A DNA stretch of 64,000 bases from Coriobacteriaceae bacterium. Lineage in GTDB: Bacteria; Actinomycetota; Coriobacteriia; Coriobacteriales; UMGS124. Location of the stretch: NCBI GenBank assembly GCA_019421015.1, contig JAHZGC010000003.1, positions 3,384 through 67,383 on the forward strand, written 5' to 3'. The notes under the pieces are model-generated. The model saw only the letters and a list, made by a program, of their open reading frames with translations, was not told the DNA's origin and made no database searches. A program made the position numbers and the translations under genes. Of this stretch, positions 9,226 through 17,155 are shown piece after piece (the first letter of the stretch is position 1; every line of letters starts with the position of its first letter).

Positions 9226-10314
9226 ATGGCACAGCAGACCATCATCCCCTTCGGCCCGCAGCATCCCGTGCTGCCGGAGCCGGTCCACCTCGACCTCGTC
9301 CTGGAAGACGAGACCGTCGTGAACGCCATCCCCCAGATCGGCTTCGTGCACCGCGGCCTCGAGAAGCTGGTGGAGACCCGCGACTACCAGCGCTACGTCT
9401 TTGTGGCGGAGCGCGTGTGCGGCATCTGCAGCTTCGGCCACTCCTGCGGCTACAGCCAGGCCGTCGAGCAGCTCATGGACATCGAGGTGCCGCGCCGCGC
9501 CCAGTACCTGCGCGTCATCTGGCACGAGCTCTCGCGCATCCACAGCCACCTGCTCTGGCTCGGCCTCGCCGCCGACGCCATGGGCTTCGAGAGCCTGTTC
9601 ATGCACAGCTGGCGTCTGCGCGAGCGCGTTCTCGACATCTTCGAGAAGACCACCGGAGGCCGCGTGATCCTCTCGGTGTGCACCCCGGGCGGCGTCTTTA
9701 AAGACATCGAGGACACCGAGCTCAAGGCCATCGTCGGCGTGCTCGCCGGCCTGCGCGACGAGTACGACCAGATCGCCGCGACGTTCCTTGAGGACGGCTC
9801 CGTACGCAACCGCCTCTCGGGCGTGGGCATCCTTACGCCCGAGATGGCCCGCGAGTACAGCTGCGTGGGCCCCTTCGCCCGCGCAAGCGGACTCGCCATG
9901 GATGTGCGCCTCTCCGGCGAGGGCGCCTACGGCGAACTTATCGACTTCGAGCCCGTCACCGCCACCGAGGGCGACTGCTACGCCCGCTGCAAGGTGCGCA
10001 TCCAGGAGGTCCGCCAGTCCATCGACATCATCAACGAGATGGTCTCGCGCATTCCCGACGGAGACATCCGCACCCCCGTCAAGGGCAACCCCGCCGACGG
10101 CGCCGAAGGCGTCACGCGCGTGGAGCAGCCCCGCGGCGAGGCGTTCTACTATGTGCGCGGCAATGGAAGCAAGTACCTCGAGCGCTTCCGCGTGCGCACC
10201 CCCACCTCGGCCAACATCCCCGGTATGGTGGGTGCCATCGCCGGCTGCGACCTGGCCGACGTGCCCAACATCATCCTGACCATCGACCCCTGCATCAGCT
10301 GCAGCGAGCGCTAA
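9226..10314 (+). CDS. echE: [NiFe] hydrogenase large (catalytic) subunit EchE
   Basis: Catalytic subunit of 362 residues that reduces protons with ferredoxin electrons or the reverse. Both Ni-binding motifs are intact: R-V-C-G-I-C-S-F-G-H near residue 63, and D-P-C-I-S-C at the C-terminus. This separates it from NuoD-like complex I subunits that have lost these cysteines. The protein ends only three residues (S-E-R) after the last cysteine, so there is no C-terminal extension for a maturation protease to remove. No hyp maturation genes occur in the window and must lie elsewhere. Confidence 0.95.
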   Translation: MAQQTIIPFGPQHPVLPEPVHLDLVLEDETVVNAIPQIGFVHRGLEKLVETRDYQRYVFVAERVCGICSFGHSCGYSQAVEQLMDIEVPRRAQYLRVIWHELSRIHSHLLWLGLAADAMGFESLFMHSWRLRERVLDIFEKTTGGRVILSVCTPGGVFKDIEDTELKAIVGVLAGLRDEYDQIAATFLEDGSVRNRLSGVGILTPEMAREYSCVGPFARASGLAMDVRLSGEGAYGELIDFEPVTATEGDCYARCKVRIQEVRQSIDIINEMVSRIPDGDIRTPVKGNPADGAEGVTRVEQPRGEAFYYVRGNGSKYLERFRVRTPTSANIPGMVGAIAGCDLADVPNIILTIDPCISCSER

Positions 10315-10330
10315 GAAAGGAGGCATCGGC

Positions 10331-10807
10331 ATGGGAGAGTTCAAGCTCGGGCGTATGACGCTCAAGAGCCTCTTTTCTAAACCGGCCACCAAGCTCTATC
10401 CCATCGAGGCGCCCCGGTACTACGAGCGCACCAAGGGTCACGTGGTCATCAACACCGACCTGTGCCGCTTCGACGGCAGCTGCGCCAACCTGTGCCCCAC
10501 CGGCGCCCTCGACGTCGACCGCAAGGCGCTGACCTGGTCCATCGACCGCTTCAAGTGCATCCAGTGCCGCAACTGCATCGAGGTGTGCGTGGAGAACGCC
10601 CTCACCATGGACCCGCTGTACGCCGAGCCCTCGGCGTCCCACACGGTGTCGGTCTATGAGGTCACGAGCGAAGACCGCGCCCGCCGCGAGCGCATCGCCG
10701 CCGAGAAGGCTGCAAAGGCGGCCAAGCTCAAAGAAGAGGCCCTGGCCAAGAAGAAGGCTGCCGCCGAGGCAGCGGCCGCAGCTGCCAAAAAGACCGACGG
10801 GGAGTAG
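10331..10807 (+). CDS. echF: Ech hydrogenase ferredoxin-like subunit EchF
   Basis: Polyferredoxin subunit of 158 residues that passes electrons from soluble ferredoxin to the hydrogenase. The second cluster motif is canonical: C-I-Q-C-R-N-C-I-E-V-C near residue 76. The first reads C-R-F-D-G-S-C-A-N-L-C-P near residue 45, with Asp in place of the second Cys. That pattern, C-x2-D-x2-C-x3-C-P, is known from ferredoxins that hold an Asp-ligated [4Fe-4S] or a [3Fe-4S] cluster. From about residue 110 a charged Lys/Ala/Glu-rich tail, probably helical, follows. AGAAAGGAGG precedes the ATG. It is the last gene before the terminator at 10872. Confidence 0.93.
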   Translation: MGEFKLGRMTLKSLFSKPATKLYPIEAPRYYERTKGHVVINTDLCRFDGSCANLCPTGALDVDRKALTWSIDRFKCIQCRNCIEVCVENALTMDPLYAEPSASHTVSVYEVTSEDRARRERIAAEKAAKAAKLKEEALAKKKAAAEAAAAAAKKTDGE

Positions 10808-10871
10808 GTCCACAAACCGGCTGGCCGCCAGAACGACCGACTGGCCGAAGAACGAATCGCTTACAACGCAA

Positions 10872-10909
10872 GCGCCCGCAACCCGTGAAGGGTTGTGGGC
10901 GCTCTTTTG
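10872..10909 (+). terminator. Rho-independent terminator of the Ech operon
   Basis: A perfect 13-bp stem (GCGCCCGCAACCC at 10872-10884 with its complement at 10890-10902) closes a GTGAA loop and is followed by TCTTTTG. It lies 65 bases after echF. Confidence 0.93.
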
Positions 10910-10942
10910 TAGGGAGGTTGGGGGCACGATAGGCGTGTGGCT

Positions 10943-11000
10943 GAAATCCGAGAAATTTGTGCCATGCGCTCCCCCGCCCGAATCACATTCCTCGGATTTC
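10943..11000. repeat. Spaced inverted repeat between the Ech terminator and recO
   Basis: GAAATCCGAG at 10943-10952 is the exact complement of CTCGGATTTC at 10991-11000. The two arms are separated by 38 bases, and GCCATGC occurs both in the spacer and just after the right arm. The function is unknown; it could be a small interspersed repeat or a transcript-end structure of recO, which reads towards it. Confidence 0.45.
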
Positions 11001-11033
11001 CGCCATGCAACCCCGCCATCCGCGTGCTTCAAG

Positions 11034-11804
11034 TCACTCGCAATGCCCCAGCGCAAACCCGAGTGCCCTGGGACGGACCCCGGGGTGGAACTCCAACCAA
11101 CGGCGGCCAAACTCGAGGGCGTCGTAGCCTAGGCGCAGCTCATCCCCCACCGCCTCCATGGCCAGCAGCTCTGCGAACCTCAGGCCGAGCAGCGCCCGCA
11201 CCCAGGCCATGAGCGTCCCCGCGAGTGGCCTCCCCTCCCCCGCCTCGGCGCAGGTACTGCAGAGAAGGCCTCCCTCCTCGAACGAGAACAGCAGACGCGT
11301 CGAGGGATTCTCGCCCAACCCCTCCCCGCAGCGCACGCAGCATTCCAGACAGGGGCGGTACCCCTGCATGGCGGCGGCTTTGAGCAGATAGGCCGCCCCG
11401 ACCAAGGGAAGACGTTCCACCGGGGCCTCCCCCACGGCATCGAGGGCCGCCTGCGTGAGGGGCAGCAGGCGCGGGTCGTGCTCCCCCTCCGCCGTCAGCT
11501 CCGCCGCACTGTCGAGGACGGCCTCGGCCATCACGCAGCGCTCGTAGTCCAAAGCCAGTTCCGAGCGCGAGACCTGAAGCCGCCCCTCGGTGATCGTGTC
11601 GAGGTTGCGGCCCTCATGGAGCAGAAACGACCCCTCGTTGCCCAGCCCGACGACCCCGGCGAGCTTGGACCCCGGCCGGCGTGCGCCCTTGGCCACGGCC
11701 CTCACCTGAGAGGTCCCGTCGGTCAGCAGCGTCACGATGAGGTCGGTCTCCCCAAGCTTGGTGCGGCGCAGCACAAGGCCCTCGGCACGATACGACCCGG
11801 CCAT
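11034..11804 (-). CDS. recO: DNA repair protein RecO
   Basis: RecO mediates loading of RecA with RecF/RecR and anneals single strands. The protein has 256 residues. The N-terminal OB-fold opens with M-A-G-S-Y-R-A-E-G-L-V-L and contains L-G-E-T-D-L-I near residue 18 and V-A-K-G-A-R-R near 38. The C-terminal helical part carries a cysteine cluster, C-L-E-C-C-V-R-C-G near residue 150 and C-S-T-C near 178, consistent with the zinc site of many RecO proteins. The ATG at 11804 is five bases after the deoC stop, and the ribosome-binding site lies in the deoC 3' end, so the two are translated from one mRNA. Confidence 0.93.
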   Translation of the reverse strand: MAGSYRAEGLVLRRTKLGETDLIVTLLTDGTSQVRAVAKGARRPGSKLAGVVGLGNEGSFLLHEGRNLDTITEGRLQVSRSELALDYERCVMAEAVLDSAAELTAEGEHDPRLLPLTQAALDAVGEAPVERLPLVGAAYLLKAAAMQGYRPCLECCVRCGEGLGENPSTRLLFSFEEGGLLCSTCAEAGEGRPLAGTLMAWVRALLGLRFAELLAMEAVGDELRLGYDALEFGRRWLEFHPGVRPRALGFALGHCE

Positions 11805-11809
11805 GGGGG

Positions 11810-12727
11810 CTACTCCGCCCCGCCTTCGTCCACAAGCCCGAGCCGGGCCGCCACGGCGTCGAGTTCGGCCAGCAGCTCCTGCCCCCGCGAGGTGCCGAGC
11901 CGCGTGGCGCCGGCCTCGAGGAGCGCCACGGCGTCTCGGAGGGTGCGGATACCGCCGGCCGCCTTGACCTGGACCCCCGGCTCGACGGTGGCGCTCATGA
12001 GCTGCACGTCGCGCACGCTCGCCCCGCGCGGGCCAAAGCCGGTGCCCGTCTTGACAAAGTCGACTCCCAACGAGGAGACGAGGTCGGTCGCGGCGCAGAC
12101 CTGCTCCTCGGTGAGCAGGCCTGTCTCCAGGATGACCTTGAGCAGCGGAGAATCCCCGTGGTCGTGCGCCTCCTGGCCAGGCCCCTCCCCGCCATGGCCA
12201 TGGTGATGGTGGCCGTCGCAGCCGCATTCCTCATCGTCGCACGTACATTCCCCGTCCTCCTCGACGTCGGCGTCGATGGTCCCCAGCACCGACAGGATGG
12301 GGGCCGCCACCTCGTCGTAGCTCCCCTCGAGGAACGCCCCGTAGTTCATGACCAGGTCGAACTCGTCGACCCCGGCCTCCATGAGCAGGGCCACCTCAAA
12401 GCAGAGGGCCTCCGGCAGAGCCTGCCCCTGGGGAAAGGCGAGCACCGCGCAGGTTCCCGTGGGGCTCTCGAGCCGATCGAGCTCCCAGGCCACGCGGGCG
12501 GCGTTGCACGGCTGGACGCAGAGCGTGGCGAACCCCTGCGAGGCCTGGGAGCGGGCCCAGGACGCCACCCGCTCGGGACCGGCCGTCGGGTCGAGCAGCG
12601 TCTGGTCGATACAGGCCGCAAAGGCGGCGCGCACCTCGTCGTAGGACGCCTCCCCACCGTCGCACACCAGGCCCGCAAGCCTCCTCATAAGCTCAGGATC
12701 GGTCATGGCCTCCAAGCGCTCCTCCAT
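11810..12727 (-). CDS. deoC: Deoxyribose-phosphate aldolase with Cys/His-rich insertion
   Basis: Class I aldolase of 305 residues cleaving 2-deoxyribose-5-phosphate to glyceraldehyde-3-phosphate and acetaldehyde in deoxynucleoside breakdown. Catalytic elements are intact: D-L-V-M-N near residue 123, Schiff-base Lys226 in F-V-K-T-G-T-G-F, and V-K-A-A-G-G-I-R near 258. The oddity is an insertion at about residues 153-193, rich in Asp, Glu, Cys and His (C-T-C-D-D-E-E-C-G-C then H-H-H-H-G-H), absent from typical DeoC and looking like a metal-binding loop. The ATG at 12727 with AGGGAGG 6 bases upstream is preferred over a longer frame from 12808. Operon with recO. Confidence 0.92.
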   Translation of the reverse strand: MEERLEAMTDPELMRRLAGLVCDGGEASYDEVRAAFAACIDQTLLDPTAGPERVASWARSQASQGFATLCVQPCNAARVAWELDRLESPTGTCAVLAFPQGQALPEALCFEVALLMEAGVDEFDLVMNYGAFLEGSYDEVAAPILSVLGTIDADVEEDGECTCDDEECGCDGHHHHGHGGEGPGQEAHDHGDSPLLKVILETGLLTEEQVCAATDLVSSLGVDFVKTGTGFGPRGASVRDVQLMSATVEPGVQVKAAGGIRTLRDAVALLEAGATRLGTSRGQELLAELDAVAARLGLVDEGGAE

Positions 12728-12764
12728 ACAGGGCCTCCCTTGGGATCGTGGAACACACCGGGGT

Positions 12765-12800
12765 ACAAAAAGGGCAGCGGGCCCGCCGGCCACGCTGCCC
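12765..12800 (-). terminator. Terminator downstream of era
   Basis: Read on the minus strand, an 8-bp stem GGGCAGCG / CGCTGCCC (12793-12800 with 12772-12779) is followed by TTTTTGT at 12765-12771. It lies just past the era stop and separates the era operon from deoC-recO. Confidence 0.85.
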
Positions 12801-12830
12801 CCGCCCACACGTTATGGGAACCAGTATACC

Positions 12831-13886
12831 TTATGCGCCCTCGCCGTAGCCAAAGCGCTTGATCTGGGCGGCGTCGGAACGCCAGTCAGCCTTGACCTTG
12901 ACGTTCAACTCAAGGTATACCTTGTTGCCCAGCAGCCCCTCGAGGTCGTGGCGCGCCTCGGTGCCGATCTTCTTGATCATTTTGCCGCCAGCGCCGATGA
13001 TGATGCCTTTTTGGCTCTCGCGTTCCACATAGATGGTCGCCTTGATGCTCGAGAGGCCCTTCTTCTCGTTGTAGGAGGTCTCGTCGACCACGACGCCCAC
13101 GGAGTGGGGCACCTCGTCGCGGGTGTTGAGCAGCACCTTCTCGCGGATGAACTCGGCGATGAGCACCTCGATGGCCTGGTCGGTCTGCATGTCGATGGGG
13201 AACCAGCGCGGGCCCTCGGGCAGCCGTTCGGCAACCATGTGGACAAAGGAGCCCACGTTGAAGTTCTCCTTGGCCGACAGAACGATGACGTCGTCGAAGT
13301 CGCAGTACTGGCTCATGCGCTCGATCTGCTCCTGGGCCTGCTCCTGGGTGATGGCGTCGGCCTTGGAGATGACCAGGATCTTGGGGGCCTTGGACTCGGC
13401 CACGTGCTTGGCGACCCACTCGTCGCCGCGGCCGGCCTCCTGGGACCCGTCGACCAGCATGGCCACCACGTCGACGTCCTTAAGGGCGTTCAGCGCCGAG
13501 ATGTTGAGCTCCTCGCCCAAGGCGTCCACCGGCTTGTGGAGGCCGGGGGTGTCGACGAGGATCATCTGCATATGGGGCTCGTTGTAGACGGCGCTGATGC
13601 GGTGGCGCGTCGTCTGGGCGGTCGGCGAGGTGATGAGCACCTTGTCGCCGACGATGGCGTTGATGAGCGTGGATTTGCCCGCGTTTGGCCGCCCCACTAC
13701 GGCGACAAAGCCGCTCTTGAACGGACCTTCGTAGGTGGCGGGATGCATATGGGAGACCGCCTCGGCCGTCTCGCCCTCGTCCATGGCCGCCTGGGCCGCA
13801 GCCCCTTCGGCCTCACCGGCAAAGAAGGCGTCGATGAGGTTCTCACCCGTCAGGCCCTCGCCGTCGAACTGATCGTCCTGTGCCAT
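12831..13886 (-). CDS. era: GTPase Era
   Basis: Ras-like GTPase with a C-terminal KH domain that binds 16S rRNA during 30S maturation. G1 is G-R-P-N-A-G-K-S-T near residue 70, followed by the T-T-R-H-R-I switch, D-T-P-G-L and S-K-A-D. The KH GxxG-like segment G-A-G-G-K-M-I-K is near residue 310. At 351 residues it is longer than a usual Era (about 300), because an acidic, Ala/Glu-rich N-terminal extension of some 60 residues precedes the G domain. The ATG at 13886 with TGGAG upstream is preferred over the TTG at 13898. Last gene of the phoH-ybeY-dgkA-era unit, with a terminator downstream. Confidence 0.94.
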   Translation of the reverse strand: MAQDDQFDGEGLTGENLIDAFFAGEAEGAAAQAAMDEGETAEAVSHMHPATYEGPFKSGFVAVVGRPNAGKSTLINAIVGDKVLITSPTAQTTRHRISAVYNEPHMQMILVDTPGLHKPVDALGEELNISALNALKDVDVVAMLVDGSQEAGRGDEWVAKHVAESKAPKILVISKADAITQEQAQEQIERMSQYCDFDDVIVLSAKENFNVGSFVHMVAERLPEGPRWFPIDMQTDQAIEVLIAEFIREKVLLNTRDEVPHSVGVVVDETSYNEKKGLSSIKATIYVERESQKGIIIGAGGKMIKKIGTEARHDLEGLLGNKVYLELNVKVKADWRSDAAQIKRFGYGEGA

Positions 13887-13995
13887 GGGATTCTCCAATC
13901 CACTCGTAGGTAGTCACCCGGCCCTGCGCCGGGCGTCTTACACACAAAAAGCCGTCAACGCGCCGCGGCGGGTGTCGCGCCCGGCGACCCACGCC

Positions 13996-14382
13996 TTACA
14001 TACCCGCCCCCCAGAGCAGCAGCGCCGCGCGGATGTAAATCACCAAACCGGCAACGGCCACGCTGGCGGAGATGACAAGCACCGCCCCGGCGGCCAGGTC
14101 TTTGATGAGCTTGGCCAGGGGATGGACCTGAGGCGTCACATGGTCGACCACCGTCTCGATGGCGGTGTTAAAGAGCTCCGCACCAAGCACAAGGCCAATC
14201 ATAAGGACGACCGCAACCCAGCTCAGGGCATCGAGGCGCAGGACAAACCCCGCCACCAGGGCAAGCGCCCCCACGGCGAGCATCACCTTGAAGTTGCGCT
14301 CGCGCGCAAGCGCCGCCCTGAGGCCTGCGAACGCATAGGTGAACGACTCGAAGAAGCCCGGATGGCGACCGTCTGGCATCAT
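13996..14382 (-). CDS. dgkA: Diacylglycerol/undecaprenol kinase family protein
   Basis: Small integral membrane kinase of 128 residues with three predicted helices. Family marks are R-N-F-K near residue 30, A-E-L-F-N-T-A-I-E near 68 and the lysine/aspartate segment K-L-I-K-D-L-A-A-G-A-V near 91. In Gram-positive bacteria such proteins phosphorylate undecaprenol to recycle the lipid carrier for wall synthesis. Two adjacent ATG codons (14382 and 14379) could each serve as start; the ribosome-binding site is weak, suggesting coupling to ybeY, whose stop is 17 bases upstream. Confidence 0.9.
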   Translation of the reverse strand: MMPDGRHPGFFESFTYAFAGLRAALARERNFKVMLAVGALALVAGFVLRLDALSWVAVVLMIGLVLGAELFNTAIETVVDHVTPQVHPLAKLIKDLAAGAVLVISASVAVAGLVIYIRAALLLWGAGM

Positions 14383-14399
14383 GGCAGAACCAGCCCCGT

Positions 14400-14957
14400 C
14401 TAACAGCGGGAAGCGTCGGTAGAGGGAAAGGCCGCCTGAGAGCCCTCGGCGCGGTGGTCCACCGTGGGCCCGACGTTGAGCTCCTCAATCGGGACTCCCA
14501 CAAAGGCCGCCAGGTATACCCGTTCGAGCGCCTCCATCTCCTCTGCCTCCTCGGCCACCTCGTGGTCGTAGCCCATGAGGTGCAGAGCCCCGTGCACGAG
14601 CAGAAGCCGCATCTCGTCGGCGGCCGAGTTGCCGAACCCACCGGCCTGGCCCTCGACGACCGAGGGACAGACGATGATGTCGCCGAACATGGGCGTCTCG
14701 CCGTCGAACTCGTCGTCGCCGTCCTCGTCCCCATAGGGGTCGTCGATGACGAAGGAGAGGACGTCGGTGGGGCGGTCGACGCCGCGGTAGTCGCGGTTCA
14801 GCCCGTGGATGCTCTCCGCGTCCACAAAGCTCACCGACACCTCCCCGGGGTCGATGCAGCCCTCCCCCTCCATCACGCTCGCCACAAGCCGGGCAATCTC
14901 CTCTTCGGAGAGGATCTCCTGGCCCACCTCGTCGTTGACGGCCACCTGCAGGCTCAT
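14400..14957 (-). CDS. ybeY: Endoribonuclease YbeY (rRNA maturation)
   Basis: Single-strand-specific metallo-endoribonuclease acting in 16S rRNA 3'-end maturation and ribosome quality control. The zinc motif H-G-A-L-H-L-M-G-Y-D-H is near residue 125, preceded by N-R-D-Y-R-G and T-D-V-L-S-F near 75-85. At 185 residues it is slightly longer than usual because of an acidic D-D-P-Y-G-D-E-D-G-D-D loop after the T-D-V-L-S-F strand and a C-terminal tail. The start overlaps the phoH stop by four bases (ATGA). Confidence 0.94.
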   Translation of the reverse strand: MSLQVAVNDEVGQEILSEEEIARLVASVMEGEGCIDPGEVSVSFVDAESIHGLNRDYRGVDRPTDVLSFVIDDPYGDEDGDDEFDGETPMFGDIIVCPSVVEGQAGGFGNSAADEMRLLLVHGALHLMGYDHEVAEEAEEMEALERVYLAAFVGVPIEELNVGPTVDHRAEGSQAAFPSTDASRC

Positions 14958-15931
14958 ACACGCACTCCCATCGCGTCCGGTCGGGTCGCCGCGGCCTCGT
15001 AGGCCGCCACGATCTTCGCCACCAGATTATGACGCACGACGTCGCCGCCTTTGAGCTCGACGAAGGCGATGTCGTCGATACCATCGAGAATATGGCGCAC
15101 GGCCCCCAAAGACGACGCGCCGCCGGGAAGGTCGGTCTGGCTCGCGTCGCCGGTGATGACGAACGTGCTCCCAAAGCCAAGGCGCGTGAGAAACATCTTC
15201 ATCTGTTCGGGCGTGGCGTTCTGCGCCTCGTCGAGGATCACGAAGGCGTCGGAGAGCGTGCGCCCGCGCATGAAGGCAAGCGGCGCGATCTCGATAGTCC
15301 CCAGCTCCAAGAGGGCGTCGACCTCCCCGGCGTCCATCATGGCATAGAGGGCGTCGTAGAGGGGGCGAATGTAGGGGTTGATCTTCTCCTCCAGGGTACC
15401 CGGCAAAAAGCCCAGGCTCTCGCCCGCCTCTACCACCGGCCGTGTAAGCACGATGCGCCCGACCTCTTTGCGCCGCAGCGCCGCCACGGCCATAGCCATG
15501 GCGAGGAAGGTCTTGCCCGTGCCGGCGGGTCCCAACCCAAAGGTTATGGTATGGGAGCGGATGGCGTCGAGGTAGCGCTTCTGGCCGGCCGTCTTGGGAC
15601 GGACGGCCTTGCCTTTATGGGTCAGGACCACGTCGTCGAGCAGCTCCTTGGGAGCGTAGGCGTCCTCGCGCAGCATCTGGATTGCCCGCTCCACGTAGGC
15701 GGCGTCGGGACGCGAGCCCGCCTCGATGGAGGCAAAGATCCCGGAGAAGAGCTGGGTGAGCGTTTTGACTTCGGCCGCATTGCCGGCGATGATCACCTCG
15801 TCGCCCCGCACGGTCACATCCGCGTCGAAGCGGTCGTCCACAACGTTGAGCAGTTCGTCGTCGAGGCCGGTCACCAAAGCCGGGTCGACTGCGGCCGGGA
15901 TGCTGAGCCGCGCCTCGTGGCGTCGTTCCAA
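14954..15931 (-). CDS. phoH: PhoH family ATPase
   Basis: PhoH-like P-loop ATPase of 325 residues, a family linked to RNA metabolism and habitually found next to ybeY. Walker A G-P-A-G-T-G-K-T is near residue 132 and Walker B I-L-D-E-A-Q-N near 232, followed by the family signature F-V-I-T-G-D-A-S-Q-T-D. The N-terminal 110 residues form the usual small domain. The start codon is TTG, supported by AGGAGG six bases upstream. The galE stop lies 9 bases upstream, so galE may be the first gene of this unit. Confidence 0.94.
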   Translation of the reverse strand: MERRHEARLSIPAAVDPALVTGLDDELLNVVDDRFDADVTVRGDEVIIAGNAAEVKTLTQLFSGIFASIEAGSRPDAAYVERAIQMLREDAYAPKELLDDVVLTHKGKAVRPKTAGQKRYLDAIRSHTITFGLGPAGTGKTFLAMAMAVAALRRKEVGRIVLTRPVVEAGESLGFLPGTLEEKINPYIRPLYDALYAMMDAGEVDALLELGTIEIAPLAFMRGRTLSDAFVILDEAQNATPEQMKMFLTRLGFGSTFVITGDASQTDLPGGASSLGAVRHILDGIDDIAFVELKGGDVVRHNLVAKIVAAYEAAATRPDAMGVRV

Positions 15932-15940
15932 AGGACCCTC

Positions 15941-17002
15941 CTACTCCGTGGCGCCCACGTAGCCGTTGGGGTTCATCGACTGCCAGCGCCAGGAGTCGGC
16001 GCACATGTCGTCTATGCCATACTGGGCGGTCCAGCCCATGAGCTCGCGGGCCTTGTCGCAGTTGGCGTAGTTCTCGGCGATGTCGCCCTCACGGCGCGGG
16101 CAGATCTCGTAGGGCAGCTCCTTGCCGCAGGCCTTCGAGAAGGCCGCGATGACCTCGAGCACGCTATAGCCGTTGCCGGTGCCCAGGTTGAACACGTGCA
16201 CGCCGGTCTTGCCGCGCATATAGTCGAGGGCCGCCACGTGGCCACGGGCGAGGTCGACCACGTGAATGTAGTCGCGCACGCCGGTCCCATCGGGGGTGGG
16301 GTAGTCGTTGCCGAAGACCCGTACGGCAGGCAGCTGGCCGATGGCCACCTTGGCCACGTAGGGCACAAGGTTGTTGGGGATCCCCTTGGGGTCCTCGCCG
16401 ATCAGGCCCGACGGGTGGGCACCGATGGGGTTGAAGTAGCGCAGGAGCATGACGTTCCAGCGGGGGTCGGCCTCATAGAGGTCGCGCAGCATCTGTTCGT
16501 TCATCGACTTGGTGCGGCCGTAGGGGTTGGTGGCCGGCTTGAGCGGCGACTCCTCGGTCACCGGCACCGCGTCGGGCTCGCCGTAGACCGTGCTCGAGGA
16601 GGAGAACACGATGTCGTAGACGCCGTGGTCGCGCAGGGCGCGGGCGAGCTCGAGCGTGCCGCCGAGGTTGTTCTGGTAGTACTCGATGGGCTTGTGGACC
16701 GACTCGCCCACGGCCTTGAACGCCGCAAAGTGGATGGCCCCCTCGACCGGGTGCTCCTCGAGGATGCGGTCGAGCAGGGCGCCGTCGCGCACGTCGCCCT
16801 GGTAGAAGGCGCGGATGGGGCGCCCGGCGATGCGTTCGACGCGCTTGAGCGAGACCTCGCTCGCATTGGAGAGGTCGTCGACCACCACCACGTCGTAGCC
16901 GCTGCCGAGCAGCTCGACGCAGGTGTGACTGCCGATGAAGCCGGCACCGCCGGTCACGAGGATCACGGGGCGGGCAGCGGGGTCTGTGGTGCAGGAGGGC
17001 AT
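15941..17002 (-). CDS. galE: UDP-glucose 4-epimerase
   Basis: Short-chain dehydrogenase-fold epimerase of 353 residues that interconverts UDP-glucose and UDP-galactose, supplying galactose for surface glycans or for the Leloir pathway. The NAD-binding motif T-G-G-A-G-F-I-G is at about residue 17. The catalytic serine region S-S-S-S-T-V-Y-G is near 135 and the Y-G-R-T-K motif (catalytic Tyr and Lys) near 160. The C-terminal R-R-E-G-D and N-P-N-G-Y segments match GalE. The ATG at 17002 with AAGGGAG 8 bases upstream is preferred to a longer frame starting at 17110. Confidence 0.94.
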   Translation of the reverse strand: MPSCTTDPAARPVILVTGGAGFIGSHTCVELLGSGYDVVVVDDLSNASEVSLKRVERIAGRPIRAFYQGDVRDGALLDRILEEHPVEGAIHFAAFKAVGESVHKPIEYYQNNLGGTLELARALRDHGVYDIVFSSSSTVYGEPDAVPVTEESPLKPATNPYGRTKSMNEQMLRDLYEADPRWNVMLLRYFNPIGAHPSGLIGEDPKGIPNNLVPYVAKVAIGQLPAVRVFGNDYPTPDGTGVRDYIHVVDLARGHVAALDYMRGKTGVHVFNLGTGNGYSVLEVIAAFSKACGKELPYEICPRREGDIAENYANCDKARELMGWTAQYGIDDMCADSWRWQSMNPNGYVGATE

Positions 17003-17155
17003 GGGCTGGGTCTCCCTTCGGGTCGGGTTGTGTGGGGATATGATATACGGCCTGGATCGACGGGGTACTCCACAAGCGTCGCAAGCCAAGCAATCAGCGT
17101 ATGGAGGCACCAGAGAAACCCATTACCGCTATCCGGCAGGCTTCGACCCAAATGT

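Noticed and set aside
5348..10807. NADH-quinone oxidoreductase (complex I) operon
   Set aside because: Both Ni-binding CxxC motifs are intact in the large subunit, and there are only six subunits in Ech order with no NADH module, so hydrogenase is the better call.
13918..13935. GC-rich palindrome between dgkA and era as a terminator
   Set aside because: The hairpin has no T-tract on the minus strand, and era is expected to be co-transcribed with dgkA.
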